A DNA stretch of 5,427 bases from Candidatus Delongbacteria bacterium (GTDB lineage Bacteria; UBA4055), in assembly GCA_013139625.1 (NCBI GenBank), contig WTAK01000415.1, positions 1 through 5,427 on the forward strand, read 5' to 3'. Below, piece after piece: positions 1 to 5,427 of the stretch. Both the position numbers and the translations under genes were made by a program. A model generated the notes under the pieces. It was not told the origin of the DNA. It searched no databases and saw only the letters and a program-made list of their open reading frames with translations. The first letter of the stretch is position 1. Each line of letters begins with the position of its first letter.

Positions 1-236
1 GATGTTTTTATATTCTCACAGCATTCAGGATCTTCATTAAAATATACTGTTTCATCGCATATCTTACTTATAATTTGTTGGATCCATGCGGCGTGCTTTT
101 TCTCTTCTTTTTCAAGTTTTGCCCAAACTTCTTCTTCAGGAAATAATTCACTATAACTTTTATAAAGTTTACTCAACGTCTTTTCATGCTCTATCTGATG
201 AGCTAACAAGCTGTATTCAGCATTTTTTTCTGTCAT
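1..236 (-). CDS. Ferritin-like (rubrerythrin-type) protein, 3' end cut by window edge
   Basis: Seventy-eight codons from an ATG at 236 are visible and the frame is still open at position 1, so the C-terminus is missing. The translation begins MTEKNAEYSLLAHQIEHE. It resembles the first half of a ferritin-like four-helix bundle: a glutamate (E18) is followed six residues later by a tyrosine (Y25), and an EExxH-type element is present (E44-E45-K-K-H48). These are the usual di-iron ligands of rubrerythrin-like proteins. It is a paralogue of the gene at 268-753: the spacing E-14-F-P, W-10-H is identical in the two proteins. Start choice is supported by a GAGGA Shine-Dalgarno sequence (244-248) seven nt upstream. 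It lies 31 nt downstream of the paralogue, probably in one operon. Residues C60, C72 and C73 lie near the cut; whether they belong to a metal site cannot be seen. A role in peroxide or iron handling is inferred from the family only. Confidence 0.75.
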   Translation of the reverse strand, partial: MTEKNAEYSLLAHQIEHEKTLSKLYKSYSELFPEEEVWAKLEKEEKKHAAWIQQIISKICDETVYFNEDPECCENIKT

Positions 237-267
237 AAGTTTATCCTCAGATCATAATTTATTAAAA

Positions 268-753
268 TTACTTCTTCTCATATTTTTCTTTCAAGAATCT
301 AGCTTGAGCAGATTCCAACATCTTTTTATGTGATTTTGTATCTTTTTTCAATTCATTCAGCACTGTTTGAATACCTACATCTTTACTCGTAAAATAATTC
401 AGAAAATTCTTTTCCAACATAGAACTTTCTACTTTCAATGCAAAAGCAATTGCTTGTTCTAAATTTCGTTTATCATCCTCAACTATTGCGATTTCTTCAA
501 GTACTTGATTTATTGCTATATTTAATGTTCTGACAGAAAAGTGCATATCATCAAATTGTATAGATCCATCTTCAACATTGTCCATGATAGATAAAACTAT
601 GTCATTATGTTTTTCTTCTTCATCATGTAAAATATCCCACAATTTATAATCTGGGAATTTTTCTCCGTATGCATAATACATATCTGCTAAAGCTTGCTCA
701 TTTTGTGCTAATAGATCAATAACTTCGATAATTTCTTCCTTACTTGTACTCAC
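268..753 (-). CDS. Ferritin-like (rubrerythrin-type) four-helix protein
   Basis: The 161-residue protein is acidic, helical, and has no signal peptide or membrane segment, so it is probably cytoplasmic. The first half carries E19 with Y26 (E-x6-Y) and an EExxH-type element (E45-E46-E47-K-H49), typical first-half di-iron ligands of ferritin-like/rubrerythrin domains. The second half has E109 and a degenerate counterpart of EExxH, D138-T-K-S-H142, where a threonine occupies the expected second glutamate. The metal site may therefore be incomplete or use other ligands. There is no C-terminal rubredoxin domain, so it is not a classical rubrerythrin. Translation starts with GTG at 753, supported by an AGGAG ribosome binding site at 761-765 seven nt away. 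It is the first gene of a likely two-gene operon with its paralogue 31 nt downstream. Family role would be iron storage, oxidation or peroxide defence; the exact activity cannot be assigned. Confidence 0.8.
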   Translation of the reverse strand: MSTSKEEIIEVIDLLAQNEQALADMYYAYGEKFPDYKLWDILHDEEEKHNDIVLSIMDNVEDGSIQFDDMHFSVRTLNIAINQVLEEIAIVEDDKRNLEQAIAFALKVESSMLEKNFLNYFTSKDVGIQTVLNELKKDTKSHKKMLESAQARFLKEKYEKK

Positions 754-994
754 AATTGAACTCCTATTTTTCTAACTTTTTTCTGTTTTAGCTAAATTAT
801 TTACAATATAGTTAATATATGGTGAAAAATAAAACTTAATCTAAATTTTAATTAATTCGAAGAATTCCATATATTTTAGTAGTAAATTACAACTTTAATA
901 ATTTATATGAGTTTTTTCATATTTGTTGTAGCTTTTTTTATGTATAATTGTTACTATATAAAAGCTGGTAAATTAAAAGAGAACATAAAAGTCT
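754..994. other. Divergent intergenic region between the ferritin-like operon and the secreted selenoprotein gene
   Basis: These 241 very AT-rich bases hold no credible reading frame on either strand. They must contain the leftward promoter of the ferritin-like pair and the rightward promoter of the gene at 995. On the minus strand only loose AT-rich hexamers are visible, with no confident -35/-10 pair. A short inverted repeat, AATTC-GAA-GAATT (854-866), lies near the middle and could be an operator half-site or chance in AT-rich DNA. Confidence 0.5.
922..950 (+). promoter_or_regulatory. Candidate promoter for the secreted selenoprotein gene
   Basis: A TATAAT hexamer at 943-948 is followed by TG, making TATAATTG, one mismatch from the Bacteroidetes -7 box TAnnTTTG. 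A TTTG at 922-925 lies 17 nt upstream of it and could be the -33 element. A classical sigma-70 -35 at 16-18 nt spacing is not convincing. The start codon lies about 45 nt downstream. The Shine-Dalgarno sequence before 995 is weak (AGAG at 978-981, 13 nt from the ATG), which is common in Bacteroidetes-like organisms. Confidence 0.4.
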
Positions 995-2536
995 ATGAAA
1001 AAACTAATTTATTTTACACTAATACTTAATTTATTCATATTTGCTGCAGACGGCGACGAATTGATAAATATTGGAGAAATATCCTTCGAGGATATGAATT
1101 GGAACGACTATGGGGATCGATTTTACTCTAGAAATAATATTCAGGATATGACCTCACAAGGTAAACCGGTAGTCATTCACTTTTTCACTGCATGCTATAG
1201 TTGAACTGGAATTCAAACGATGCCGGAGGCATCTTCATTCCAAAGAGCTTATAAAAATACAAGTATGATTTCAGATGTTTATATCGTAGGAGCAGCTACA
1301 AATTTAAATTTGATTCCTGACCTTAAATATACTCAGGAGATCAATTTTATTAATTATAATATGGCAACTGAAATGGAATTAGGTCATTATTATGAATATT
1401 TTGATTTCGAATCAAGCTATAACTCTAATTTCTTATTTATCGGTAAAAACAATAAAGTTATAGGCAAATTAGGTTATAAAGCTACCCAAGAACAAATGGA
1501 AAATATGTTCAACCTTACTTTGGCATCTTTTGAAGGAATTTATCAAAGAGAATCTATTGAGAATATAATTCTTCAGGATGATATAACTACTCTTGATTTA
1601 AGTAAATATTTCTATGTTGAAGACGGAAAAAATGTTGAATTTGAGATAATCTCAAATTCGAATCAGTTAGCTGTTGCAGGATCTTCAAACAATTGGGAGT
1701 TAGAACTGTTGAAAGGAGATTATACCGGAAGCTCTAAATTAACTTTACAAATAAAAGTTCCAGATAAAGACATTGTGTATAATATGGAATTCTATGTCTT
1801 TAATTCAAATGGTAAAAATGAAGATTTTGAATACGGTACATTAGCAGAAAGTACTATTCTTTGGAAAAATGATAGAGAGCCATGGTTTATAATAGAAGAA
1901 ACATCTTTTACAGGAAACCATTCTATAAAATCCGGATATATCGTTGATAATTTATCATCAAGCTTATCACTCACAATGAATGTAGCCGAACAAGACTATA
2001 TTAGTTTTGCCTATAAAACATCTTCTGAACAAGATAACGATTTTTTGGGATTCTATATTAACGGTGTCCTAATGAATTCCCAAGATATTGCTTTATGGTC
2101 AGGATTTAATGATTGGAGAACAGTAACATATAACTTAAGGTCAGGAATACAAACTTTTACTTGGACATATTCTAAAAATTATTTGGGTGCTATCTGGGAA
2201 GACTGTGTATGGTTGGATGCTATCGTACTTCCGGCCAGTGGAATAGAAATGGATATTGAGAACAATGAATTGCCATCTTCTATTGCTTTGTCAAATTATC
2301 CAAATCCATTTAACCCAACAACAACAATTGATTTTTCACTTAATAAATCCTCGATCGTTGAGCTAAATGTATACGATATGAATGGAAGTTTGGTCGATAA
2401 ATTACATAATGGATTTACGAATACTGGTAAATATTCTTTTGAATTCAACGGTAAAAGTTTATCCAGTGGAATTTACTATGCTGTTTTGAAAACTCCTGAG
2501 CAGCAGAAAATATCAAAAATGATATTAGTAAAATAA
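995..2536 (+). CDS. Exported thioredoxin-fold selenoprotein (CxxU) with T9SS C-terminal sorting domain
   Basis: Read through the in-frame UGA at 1202-1204, this is one 513-residue protein; read conventionally it breaks into 995-1204 and 1220-2536. An N-terminal signal peptide (KK then a hydrophobic run, residues 1 to about 17, cleavage near FA/A) is followed by a thioredoxin-like domain at about 25-180. Its beta strand VVIHFF leads straight into C67-Y-S-U70, where UGA replaces the second cysteine of CxxC. The expected cis-proline is not evident: the matching stretch reads SSYNSNFLFIG. Residues about 190-280 look Ig-like (TLDLSKYF start) and about 285-415 look like the jelly-roll module common in FCB secreted proteins. 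Residues about 425-513 form a type IX sorting domain with NYPNPFNP (434-441) and the ending SSGIYYAVLKT...KMILVK. It should cross the inner membrane by Sec and the outer membrane by T9SS, acting outside the cell as a thiol/selenol oxidoreductase. The substrate is unknown. A decayed CxxC gene is possible but less likely given the SECIS-like hairpin and the intact frame after the UGA. Confidence 0.8.
1202..1242 (+). promoter_or_regulatory. UGA selenocysteine codon and bacterial SECIS-like hairpin
   Basis: The UGA is at 1202-1204. Two nt later begins a two-part stem. The outer stem is TGGAAT (1207-1212) with ATTCCA (1237-1242), six pairs. An internal loop follows (1213-1218 opposite 1234-1236). 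The inner stem is GATGCC (1219-1224) with GGCATC (1228-1233), six pairs, capped by the triloop GGA (1225-1227). The apical loop begins 20 nt after the UGA and starts with G. This fits the known bacterial SECIS pattern: a hairpin inside the coding region, apical loop about 16-37 nt after UGA, and a conserved G at the start of the loop. Its role would be to recruit SelB with Sec-tRNA. The pairing is seen directly; the function is inferred. Confidence 0.75.
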
Positions 2537-2555
2537 TTAAAAATTCTTAAAACGT

Positions 2556-2583
2556 AAAAAAGCAGTCTTGACTGCTTTTTTTA
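2556..2583. terminator. Bidirectional rho-independent terminator between convergent genes
   Basis: GCAGT (2562-2566) pairs with ACTGC (2571-2575) around a CTTG tetraloop. The stem is flanked by A-runs on the left (2556-2561) and T-runs on the right (2576-2582), so it works as an intrinsic terminator in both directions. It serves the plus-strand selenoprotein gene ending at 2536 and the minus-strand SelW-like gene, whose stop codon (2581-2583) touches its edge. Confidence 0.85.
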
Positions 2584-2799
2584 TTTTAATATTTCTTTCA
2601 TCTCTCCTTTTTCAGGAAATCTGCCCAGTGTATATTTGTCAAATACTAACTTATCATTCAAAGTAATTTGAAATATACCTCTACCACTCTCAATTATTTC
2701 AATTTTCGCATCTTTATACAATTTTATAATTTCTTTCTCCGCACGGGATGCCATAGGATAATAATCTCAATCCCCGCAATAAGTTATCTTAATATTCAT
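2581..2799 (-). CDS. SelW/Rdx-family selenoprotein with CGDU redox motif (UGA = selenocysteine)
   Basis: Read through the in-frame UGA at 2767-2769, the ATG at 2799 gives 72 residues beginning MNIKITYCGD-U and ending in TAA. The pattern is that of the SelW/SelT/SelH (Rdx) family: a short beta strand, then CxxU (C8-G-D-U11), then YYPMASRAEKEI in place of the usual Y-x-P-R/K-A helix start. A central stretch IEIIESGRGIFQITLND follows, then the hallmark GRFPE at about 59-63 near the C-terminus. The length is typical of small bacterial members. These are cytoplasmic thioredoxin-fold thiol/selenol oxidoreductases of uncertain partner. Start choice is strong: GGAG (2808-2811) lies eight nt upstream, and the ATG shares one base with the M20 stop codon (TAATG), so the two are translationally coupled. 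Conventional calling would see only a 10-codon stub or a fragment from the internal ATG after the UGA. No other cysteine is present. Confidence 0.85.
2724..2769 (-). promoter_or_regulatory. UGA selenocysteine codon with weak candidate SECIS in the SelW-like gene
   Basis: The UGA occupies 2769-2767 on the minus strand. Downstream, TCCC (2748-2745) can pair with GG-A-GA (2740-2736, one bulged A), leaving the loop GTGC (2744-2741), which begins with GU 22 nt after the UGA. A distal four-pair AU stem (TTAT at 2764-2761 with ATAA at 2727-2724) could close a larger hairpin. Position and loop agree with bacterial SECIS elements, but the stem is short and bulged; an alternative GCA/TGC hairpin overlaps it. 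This is a candidate only. Confidence 0.35.
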
Positions 2800-4112
2800 T
2801 AATTATTCTCCAGGTATTTATTGAAATTCTGTCCAATATCTCTGTATATCTTTACAAGATCTAATACACTTTGTATTTCCACCCATTCATGAGCTCTATG
2901 AGAATTCCACCCAACAGGACCTAAGACAATAACCGGAATTTCTGGAAAATTTCTTTTAAAAACATTTTCATCTGCAACAGAATATCCCATGTTATAATTC
3001 ATAAATGGAATTGTTTTATTTACATTTTCTATTATAAATTGAGTAAACGGATGATCCTCACCTGTTAGATATCCTTCACTGAACGGAGTTGGTCTATCTT
3101 TCAATTTTACCGAACATTTCTTTGATACACCATCGATCTCAACAGTTTTTAAAATATTCTTTGAATAAAGATCTTCAATAATTTTTTCAAACATTTTTTT
3201 CAAGTTATCAATAGTCATATCAGGTGTAAAAGTACAATCTATTGATATCTTTCCAGTTGATGGAATAGATAGAGAACCATCGCCACAATCTATTCTATTT
3301 ACAAAATATGAGCCTTGAATATTATTAATAGCGGAAGTATCCGGAACTTTAGAATTGAAAAATTCAAAAGAATCATTATAAGTTTTTCTATGTTTTTCTA
3401 ATGCCGCTACAATTTTTGAAGCTTCAACTGCTGCATTTATAAAACTTTTATCCATAGAAATTGCCCCATGACCACCAGTACCAAACACTTTGATATTAAA
3501 CTCACATCGTCCAAGTCTTCCAATTCCTATTGATCCGGCTCCATAAATATCATTTGGACCATCTCCTATCTCAGGAACGATAATTGCCTTCACATCATCT
3601 AGAAATTCACTATCAACTAATTCATTTGATCCTAACGAGTAAAATTCTTCGTCAACTCCAAAGCAAAGTTTTATCTTATGCTCTTCAGGGTTTAGATCTT
3701 TGAAAGCTTCCAACATTATTGCAATACCGGCTTTCATATCATTGGACCCTAAACCTACTAACACTTCCCTTTCTTTTCCCTGAAATTCTATTTTTGTTTT
3801 CTTCGAAGTTAAAGCATCTTCTTTACTCAACCAAGGATTGGATGTAACTGTATCCATGTGGGCATAAAAAAGAATTGAATTGTCTCCCTTTCCTTTCTCT
3901 GCTAGAATATTATAAAATTCATTTCCCTTTTTATCCATATGAACAAATTGTTTAGAAACTTTAAATCCATACTCTTTTAATTTATTCATAATAAATTTTG
4001 CTATTACGATCTCATTTCCACCAATAATCACCTTTTCATCAATTCTCTCTATTTCAAACGGATTCCTAGAATCTATCTTGATCAATTCTTTTAACAATTC
4101 TATTACTTTCAT
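2799..4112 (-). CDS. M20-family zinc metallopeptidase/deacylase (ArgE/DapE-like)
   Basis: The 437-residue cytoplasmic protein has the M20 ligand set in order: H85 and D87 in AHMDT, bridging D125 in GSNDMKAG, the catalytic E155 with E156 in VDEE, a further acidic ligand E181 in VPEIGDG, and a late histidine H408 in SHRAHEW. H215 in GTGGHGA belongs to the lid/dimerisation domain, about residues 190-320. M20 enzymes use two zinc ions to hydrolyse peptide or N-acyl bonds, as in ArgE, DapE, CPG2 and PepT-like peptidases. The sequence does not settle the substrate, and the active-site motif GSND differs from the more usual GxxDMKGG. The ATG at 4112 is preceded by a modest TAGG six nt upstream. Its stop overlaps the start of the SelW-like selenoprotein gene by one base, so the two are co-translated. 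The upstream gene at 4242 is divergent. Confidence 0.85.
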   Translation of the reverse strand: MKVIELLKELIKIDSRNPFEIERIDEKVIIGGNEIVIAKFIMNKLKEYGFKVSKQFVHMDKKGNEFYNILAEKGKGDNSILFYAHMDTVTSNPWLSKEDALTSKKTKIEFQGKEREVLVGLGSNDMKAGIAIMLEAFKDLNPEEHKIKLCFGVDEEFYSLGSNELVDSEFLDDVKAIIVPEIGDGPNDIYGAGSIGIGRLGRCEFNIKVFGTGGHGAISMDKSFINAAVEASKIVAALEKHRKTYNDSFEFFNSKVPDTSAINNIQGSYFVNRIDCGDGSLSIPSTGKISIDCTFTPDMTIDNLKKMFEKIIEDLYSKNILKTVEIDGVSKKCSVKLKDRPTPFSEGYLTGEDHPFTQFIIENVNKTIPFMNYNMGYSVADENVFKRNFPEIPVIVLGPVGWNSHRAHEWVEIQSVLDLVKIYRDIGQNFNKYLENN

Positions 4113-4241
4113 ACATTACCTATCTAATTTTTTATTCAATTAAAAATATACAAAATATAATTGATAAAACAGAAAATAATTCTTTATATTTGCGTAATAA
4201 TCTAACTGAGGTAAATTCTTATTACTGAAAATAAAAATATC
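4113..4241. other. Divergent intergenic region between the M20 gene and the MFS transporter gene
   Basis: This 129-nt AT-rich stretch separates divergent genes and should hold both promoters. The rightward one is recognisable. On the minus strand I see only AT-rich stretches such as TATATTTTG without a convincing partner box. A GAGG at 4208-4211 is 30 nt from the assigned GTG of the transporter, too far to act as its ribosome binding site. Confidence 0.5.
4161..4192 (+). promoter_or_regulatory. Promoter for the MFS transporter gene
   Basis: TTGATA (4161-4166) and TATATT (4185-4190) are separated by 18 nt, a good sigma-70-type pair. The downstream box extends to TATATTTG (4185-4192), an exact match to the Bacteroidetes -7 consensus TAnnTTTG. 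The start codon is about 50 nt downstream. Confidence 0.55.
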
Positions 4242-5393
4242 GTGAAAAAATCTTTTGATTATGCAACTGTTCTAACGGTTTCTTTTGCTCATCTGATTGG
4301 AGATATGTACTCCTCTTTTCTTGCACCGGTACTTCCTATATTGATCACACAATTAGGAATTTCAAATTTCCAAGCTGGAATGCTTGATTTTGCAAGAAAG
4401 ATACCTTCCCTCCTAAATCCAATATTCGGTATTATTGCAGATAAGATCGATGCTAAATACTTTATGATAATAGGAATAATCATCATTACAATTTCTATGA
4501 GCCTTCTTGGGACTGTTCCTGATTTTCTAACTCTTTTCATATTGGTTTTTATTGCAGGTATTGGAACAAGTATATTTCATGTGCCCGGTCCAACCATCAT
4601 TAAAAAAGTAGCTCCTCATAAGCTCGGTCTTGGGATGAGTTTTTACATGCTAGGTGGTGAATTTGCGAGAACTTTAGGACCTTTAATGATCCTTGGTGCC
4701 GTTAGTCTATGGGGATTTGAAGGAACTTACAGAGTTATGCCACTAGGTTTAGCTGTAGCTGCAATACTCTTCTTCAGATTCCGAAAAATAAGCGTACATA
4801 AAAAGATAGATCCTAAGGATAAGAAAAAAGTTGATTATAGAAAATATCTTGGATTTTTTTCTATAATTGCCGGAATAGTGATATTCAGATCAGGTATGCA
4901 TTCCGCGCTAACACTTTATTTGCCTATTTACTTAATTGCAAAAGGAAATTCACTTTGGTTAGCCGGTATTTCACTTGCTATCTTGCAGTTCTCCGGAGCT
5001 GCAGGAACTTTTACACTGGGCATTCTTTCAGATAGAATTGGACGAAGAAAAACACTTATTATCCTATCTATTTTAAACCCATTATTAATGTTCGCATTTA
5101 TTTTCTCATCAGGATTTATGATATTCCCAATTTTAATTGTAGCAGGTTTTATTTTATTTGGCAGTAATCCTATTATTCTGGCACTTGTTCAGGAGAGAGA
5201 TACTGAGAATCTTTCATTCTTGAACGGAACTTATATGACTATAAGTTTTGTTGGAAGTTCTATCATGGTCCTTACTATTGGATTACTTTCAGATATATTT
5301 GGTCTTGATACTACATATCTGATAACAGCCTTCCTATCAATCGCTGTAATTCCTTTTATTTATTTATTAACCGAAAATAAAAAAGCCGACTAA
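4242..5393 (+). CDS. Major facilitator superfamily transporter, fosmidomycin-resistance (Fsr)-like
   Basis: The 383-residue protein is strongly hydrophobic, with about twelve membrane segments in two halves joined by a charged cytoplasmic loop near residues 180-202 (RKISVHKK...DPKDKKK). The start, SFAHLIGDMYSSFLAPVLP, and the segment GTSIFHVPGPTIIKK resemble Fsr-type efflux proteins, which have GHFxxDxYxxFLxPLLP and a SxFHPxG motif. MFS motif A appears in degenerate form in the first half (GIIADKIDAKY, about 63-73) and fully in the second (GILSDRIGRRKT, D264). Such proteins exchange protons for small molecules across the inner membrane; the substrate cannot be told. The GTG start lacks a clear Shine-Dalgarno. 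An in-frame ATT at 4221 lies nine nt after GAGG, so a start seven codons earlier is possible but unusual. A TAA at 4212 limits any further extension. It is transcribed alone, with its own terminator. Confidence 0.85.
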   Translation: MKKSFDYATVLTVSFAHLIGDMYSSFLAPVLPILITQLGISNFQAGMLDFARKIPSLLNPIFGIIADKIDAKYFMIIGIIIITISMSLLGTVPDFLTLFILVFIAGIGTSIFHVPGPTIIKKVAPHKLGLGMSFYMLGGEFARTLGPLMILGAVSLWGFEGTYRVMPLGLAVAAILFFRFRKISVHKKIDPKDKKKVDYRKYLGFFSIIAGIVIFRSGMHSALTLYLPIYLIAKGNSLWLAGISLAILQFSGAAGTFTLGILSDRIGRRKTLIILSILNPLLMFAFIFSSGFMIFPILIVAGFILFGSNPIILALVQERDTENLSFLNGTYMTISFVGSSIMVLTIGLLSDIFGLDTTYLITAFLSIAVIPFIYLLTENKKAD

Positions 5394-5406
5394 AAGCCGG
5401 CTTTTT
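5380..5406 (+). terminator. Rho-independent terminator overlapping the end of the MFS gene
   Basis: AAAAAGCCG (5380-5388) pairs with CGGCTTTTT (5398-5406), nine pairs, around a nine-nt loop. The TAA stop codon (5391-5393) lies inside the loop, so the last codons (Lys-Lys-Ala-Asp) double as the ascending terminator arm. The A/T flanks make it potentially bidirectional. Confidence 0.85.
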
Positions 5407-5427
5407 ACCAATATATTATAACAATAA

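Noticed and set aside
854..866. Inverted repeat AATTC-GAA-GAATT as an operator or terminator
   Set aside because: It has only five pairs, mostly AU, in AT-rich DNA, with no T-run and no second copy; chance is a sufficient explanation.
1202..1204. UGA as a true stop or pseudogene mutation splitting the secreted gene
   Set aside because: The frame resumes without shift for 443 codons, the UGA lies exactly at the redox Cys, a SECIS-like hairpin follows, and a second gene nearby shows the same CxxU pattern. A single-base decay event cannot be fully excluded.
1792..1974. 60-codon minus-strand frame inside the secreted protein gene
   Set aside because: It lies wholly antisense to the well-supported jelly-roll region, with no recognisable motif and no intergenic context.
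2799..4112. Assigning the M20 protein as YgeY, the selenium-metabolism-linked M20 hydrolase
   Set aside because: Tempting because of the adjacent selenoprotein, but the motifs I recall from YgeY are not clearly matched, so only the M20 family level is supported.
4289..4540. 83-codon minus-strand frame inside the MFS gene
   Set aside because: It is antisense to conserved membrane segments of the transporter; its composition reflects the complement of hydrophobic codons.
1..5427. General UGA reassignment to Trp or Gly (alternative genetic code)
   Set aside because: Trp is always UGG in the window's other frames despite the AT-rich composition, and the only two in-frame UGAs are at CxxU sites. 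Genome-wide codon data would settle it.
1..5427. CRISPR arrays, tRNA/rRNA genes, insertion sequences
   Set aside because: I saw no regularly spaced repeats, no cloverleaf-like sequence, and no transposase or terminal inverted repeats.

Overview
This AT-rich window (about one third G+C by eye) most likely comes from a bacterium of the wider Fibrobacteres-Chlorobi-Bacteroidetes (FCB) assemblage. The best evidence is a secreted protein ending in a type IX secretion (T9SS / Por) sorting domain with the signature NYPNPFNP, a form common in lineages such as Ignavibacteria, Cloacimonetes, Marinimicrobia and Delongbacteria. One promoter upstream of the transporter gene also matches the Bacteroidetes-type TAnnTTTG box. 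I cannot name the species.

Layout. (i) 1-753, minus strand: two tandem paralogous ferritin-like/rubrerythrin-type genes 31 nt apart; the downstream one runs off the window edge. (ii) 754-994: a divergent intergenic region. (iii) 995-2536, plus strand: one 513-codon gene for an exported thioredoxin-fold protein with a T9SS C-terminal domain. It is interrupted by an in-frame UGA exactly at the second position of the redox CxxC motif (C67-Y-S-U70). (iv) 2556-2582: a bidirectional terminator. (v) 2581-4112, minus strand: an M20 metallopeptidase gene whose stop overlaps the start of a 72-codon SelW/Rdx-family gene. That small gene also has an in-frame UGA, again at the redox position (C8-G-D-U11). 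(vi) 4242-5393, plus strand: a 12-TM major facilitator transporter of the fosmidomycin-resistance (Fsr) type, closed by a terminator that overlaps its stop codon.

The main discovery is two apparent selenocysteine-encoding genes less than 250 nt apart end to end, which ordinary gene calling would split or miss. In the thioredoxin-like gene the UGA is followed by a strong two-part hairpin (inner stem 1219-1224/1228-1233, apical loop GGA, outer stem 1207-1212/1237-1242) at the spacing expected of a bacterial SECIS element. Trp is encoded by UGG at all 17 sites in the other reading frames of the window, and every gene whose end is visible stops with UAA, so general UGA=Trp reassignment is unlikely. 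The thioredoxin-like protein would be an exported, probably surface-anchored or secreted selenoprotein, an architecture I do not know as a described family.

Functionally, much of the window has a redox flavour: ferritin-like di-iron proteins, a secreted CxxU thioredoxin-fold protein and a cytoplasmic CxxU Rdx protein. Apart from the clear M20-Rdx translational coupling, a shared pathway is inference.
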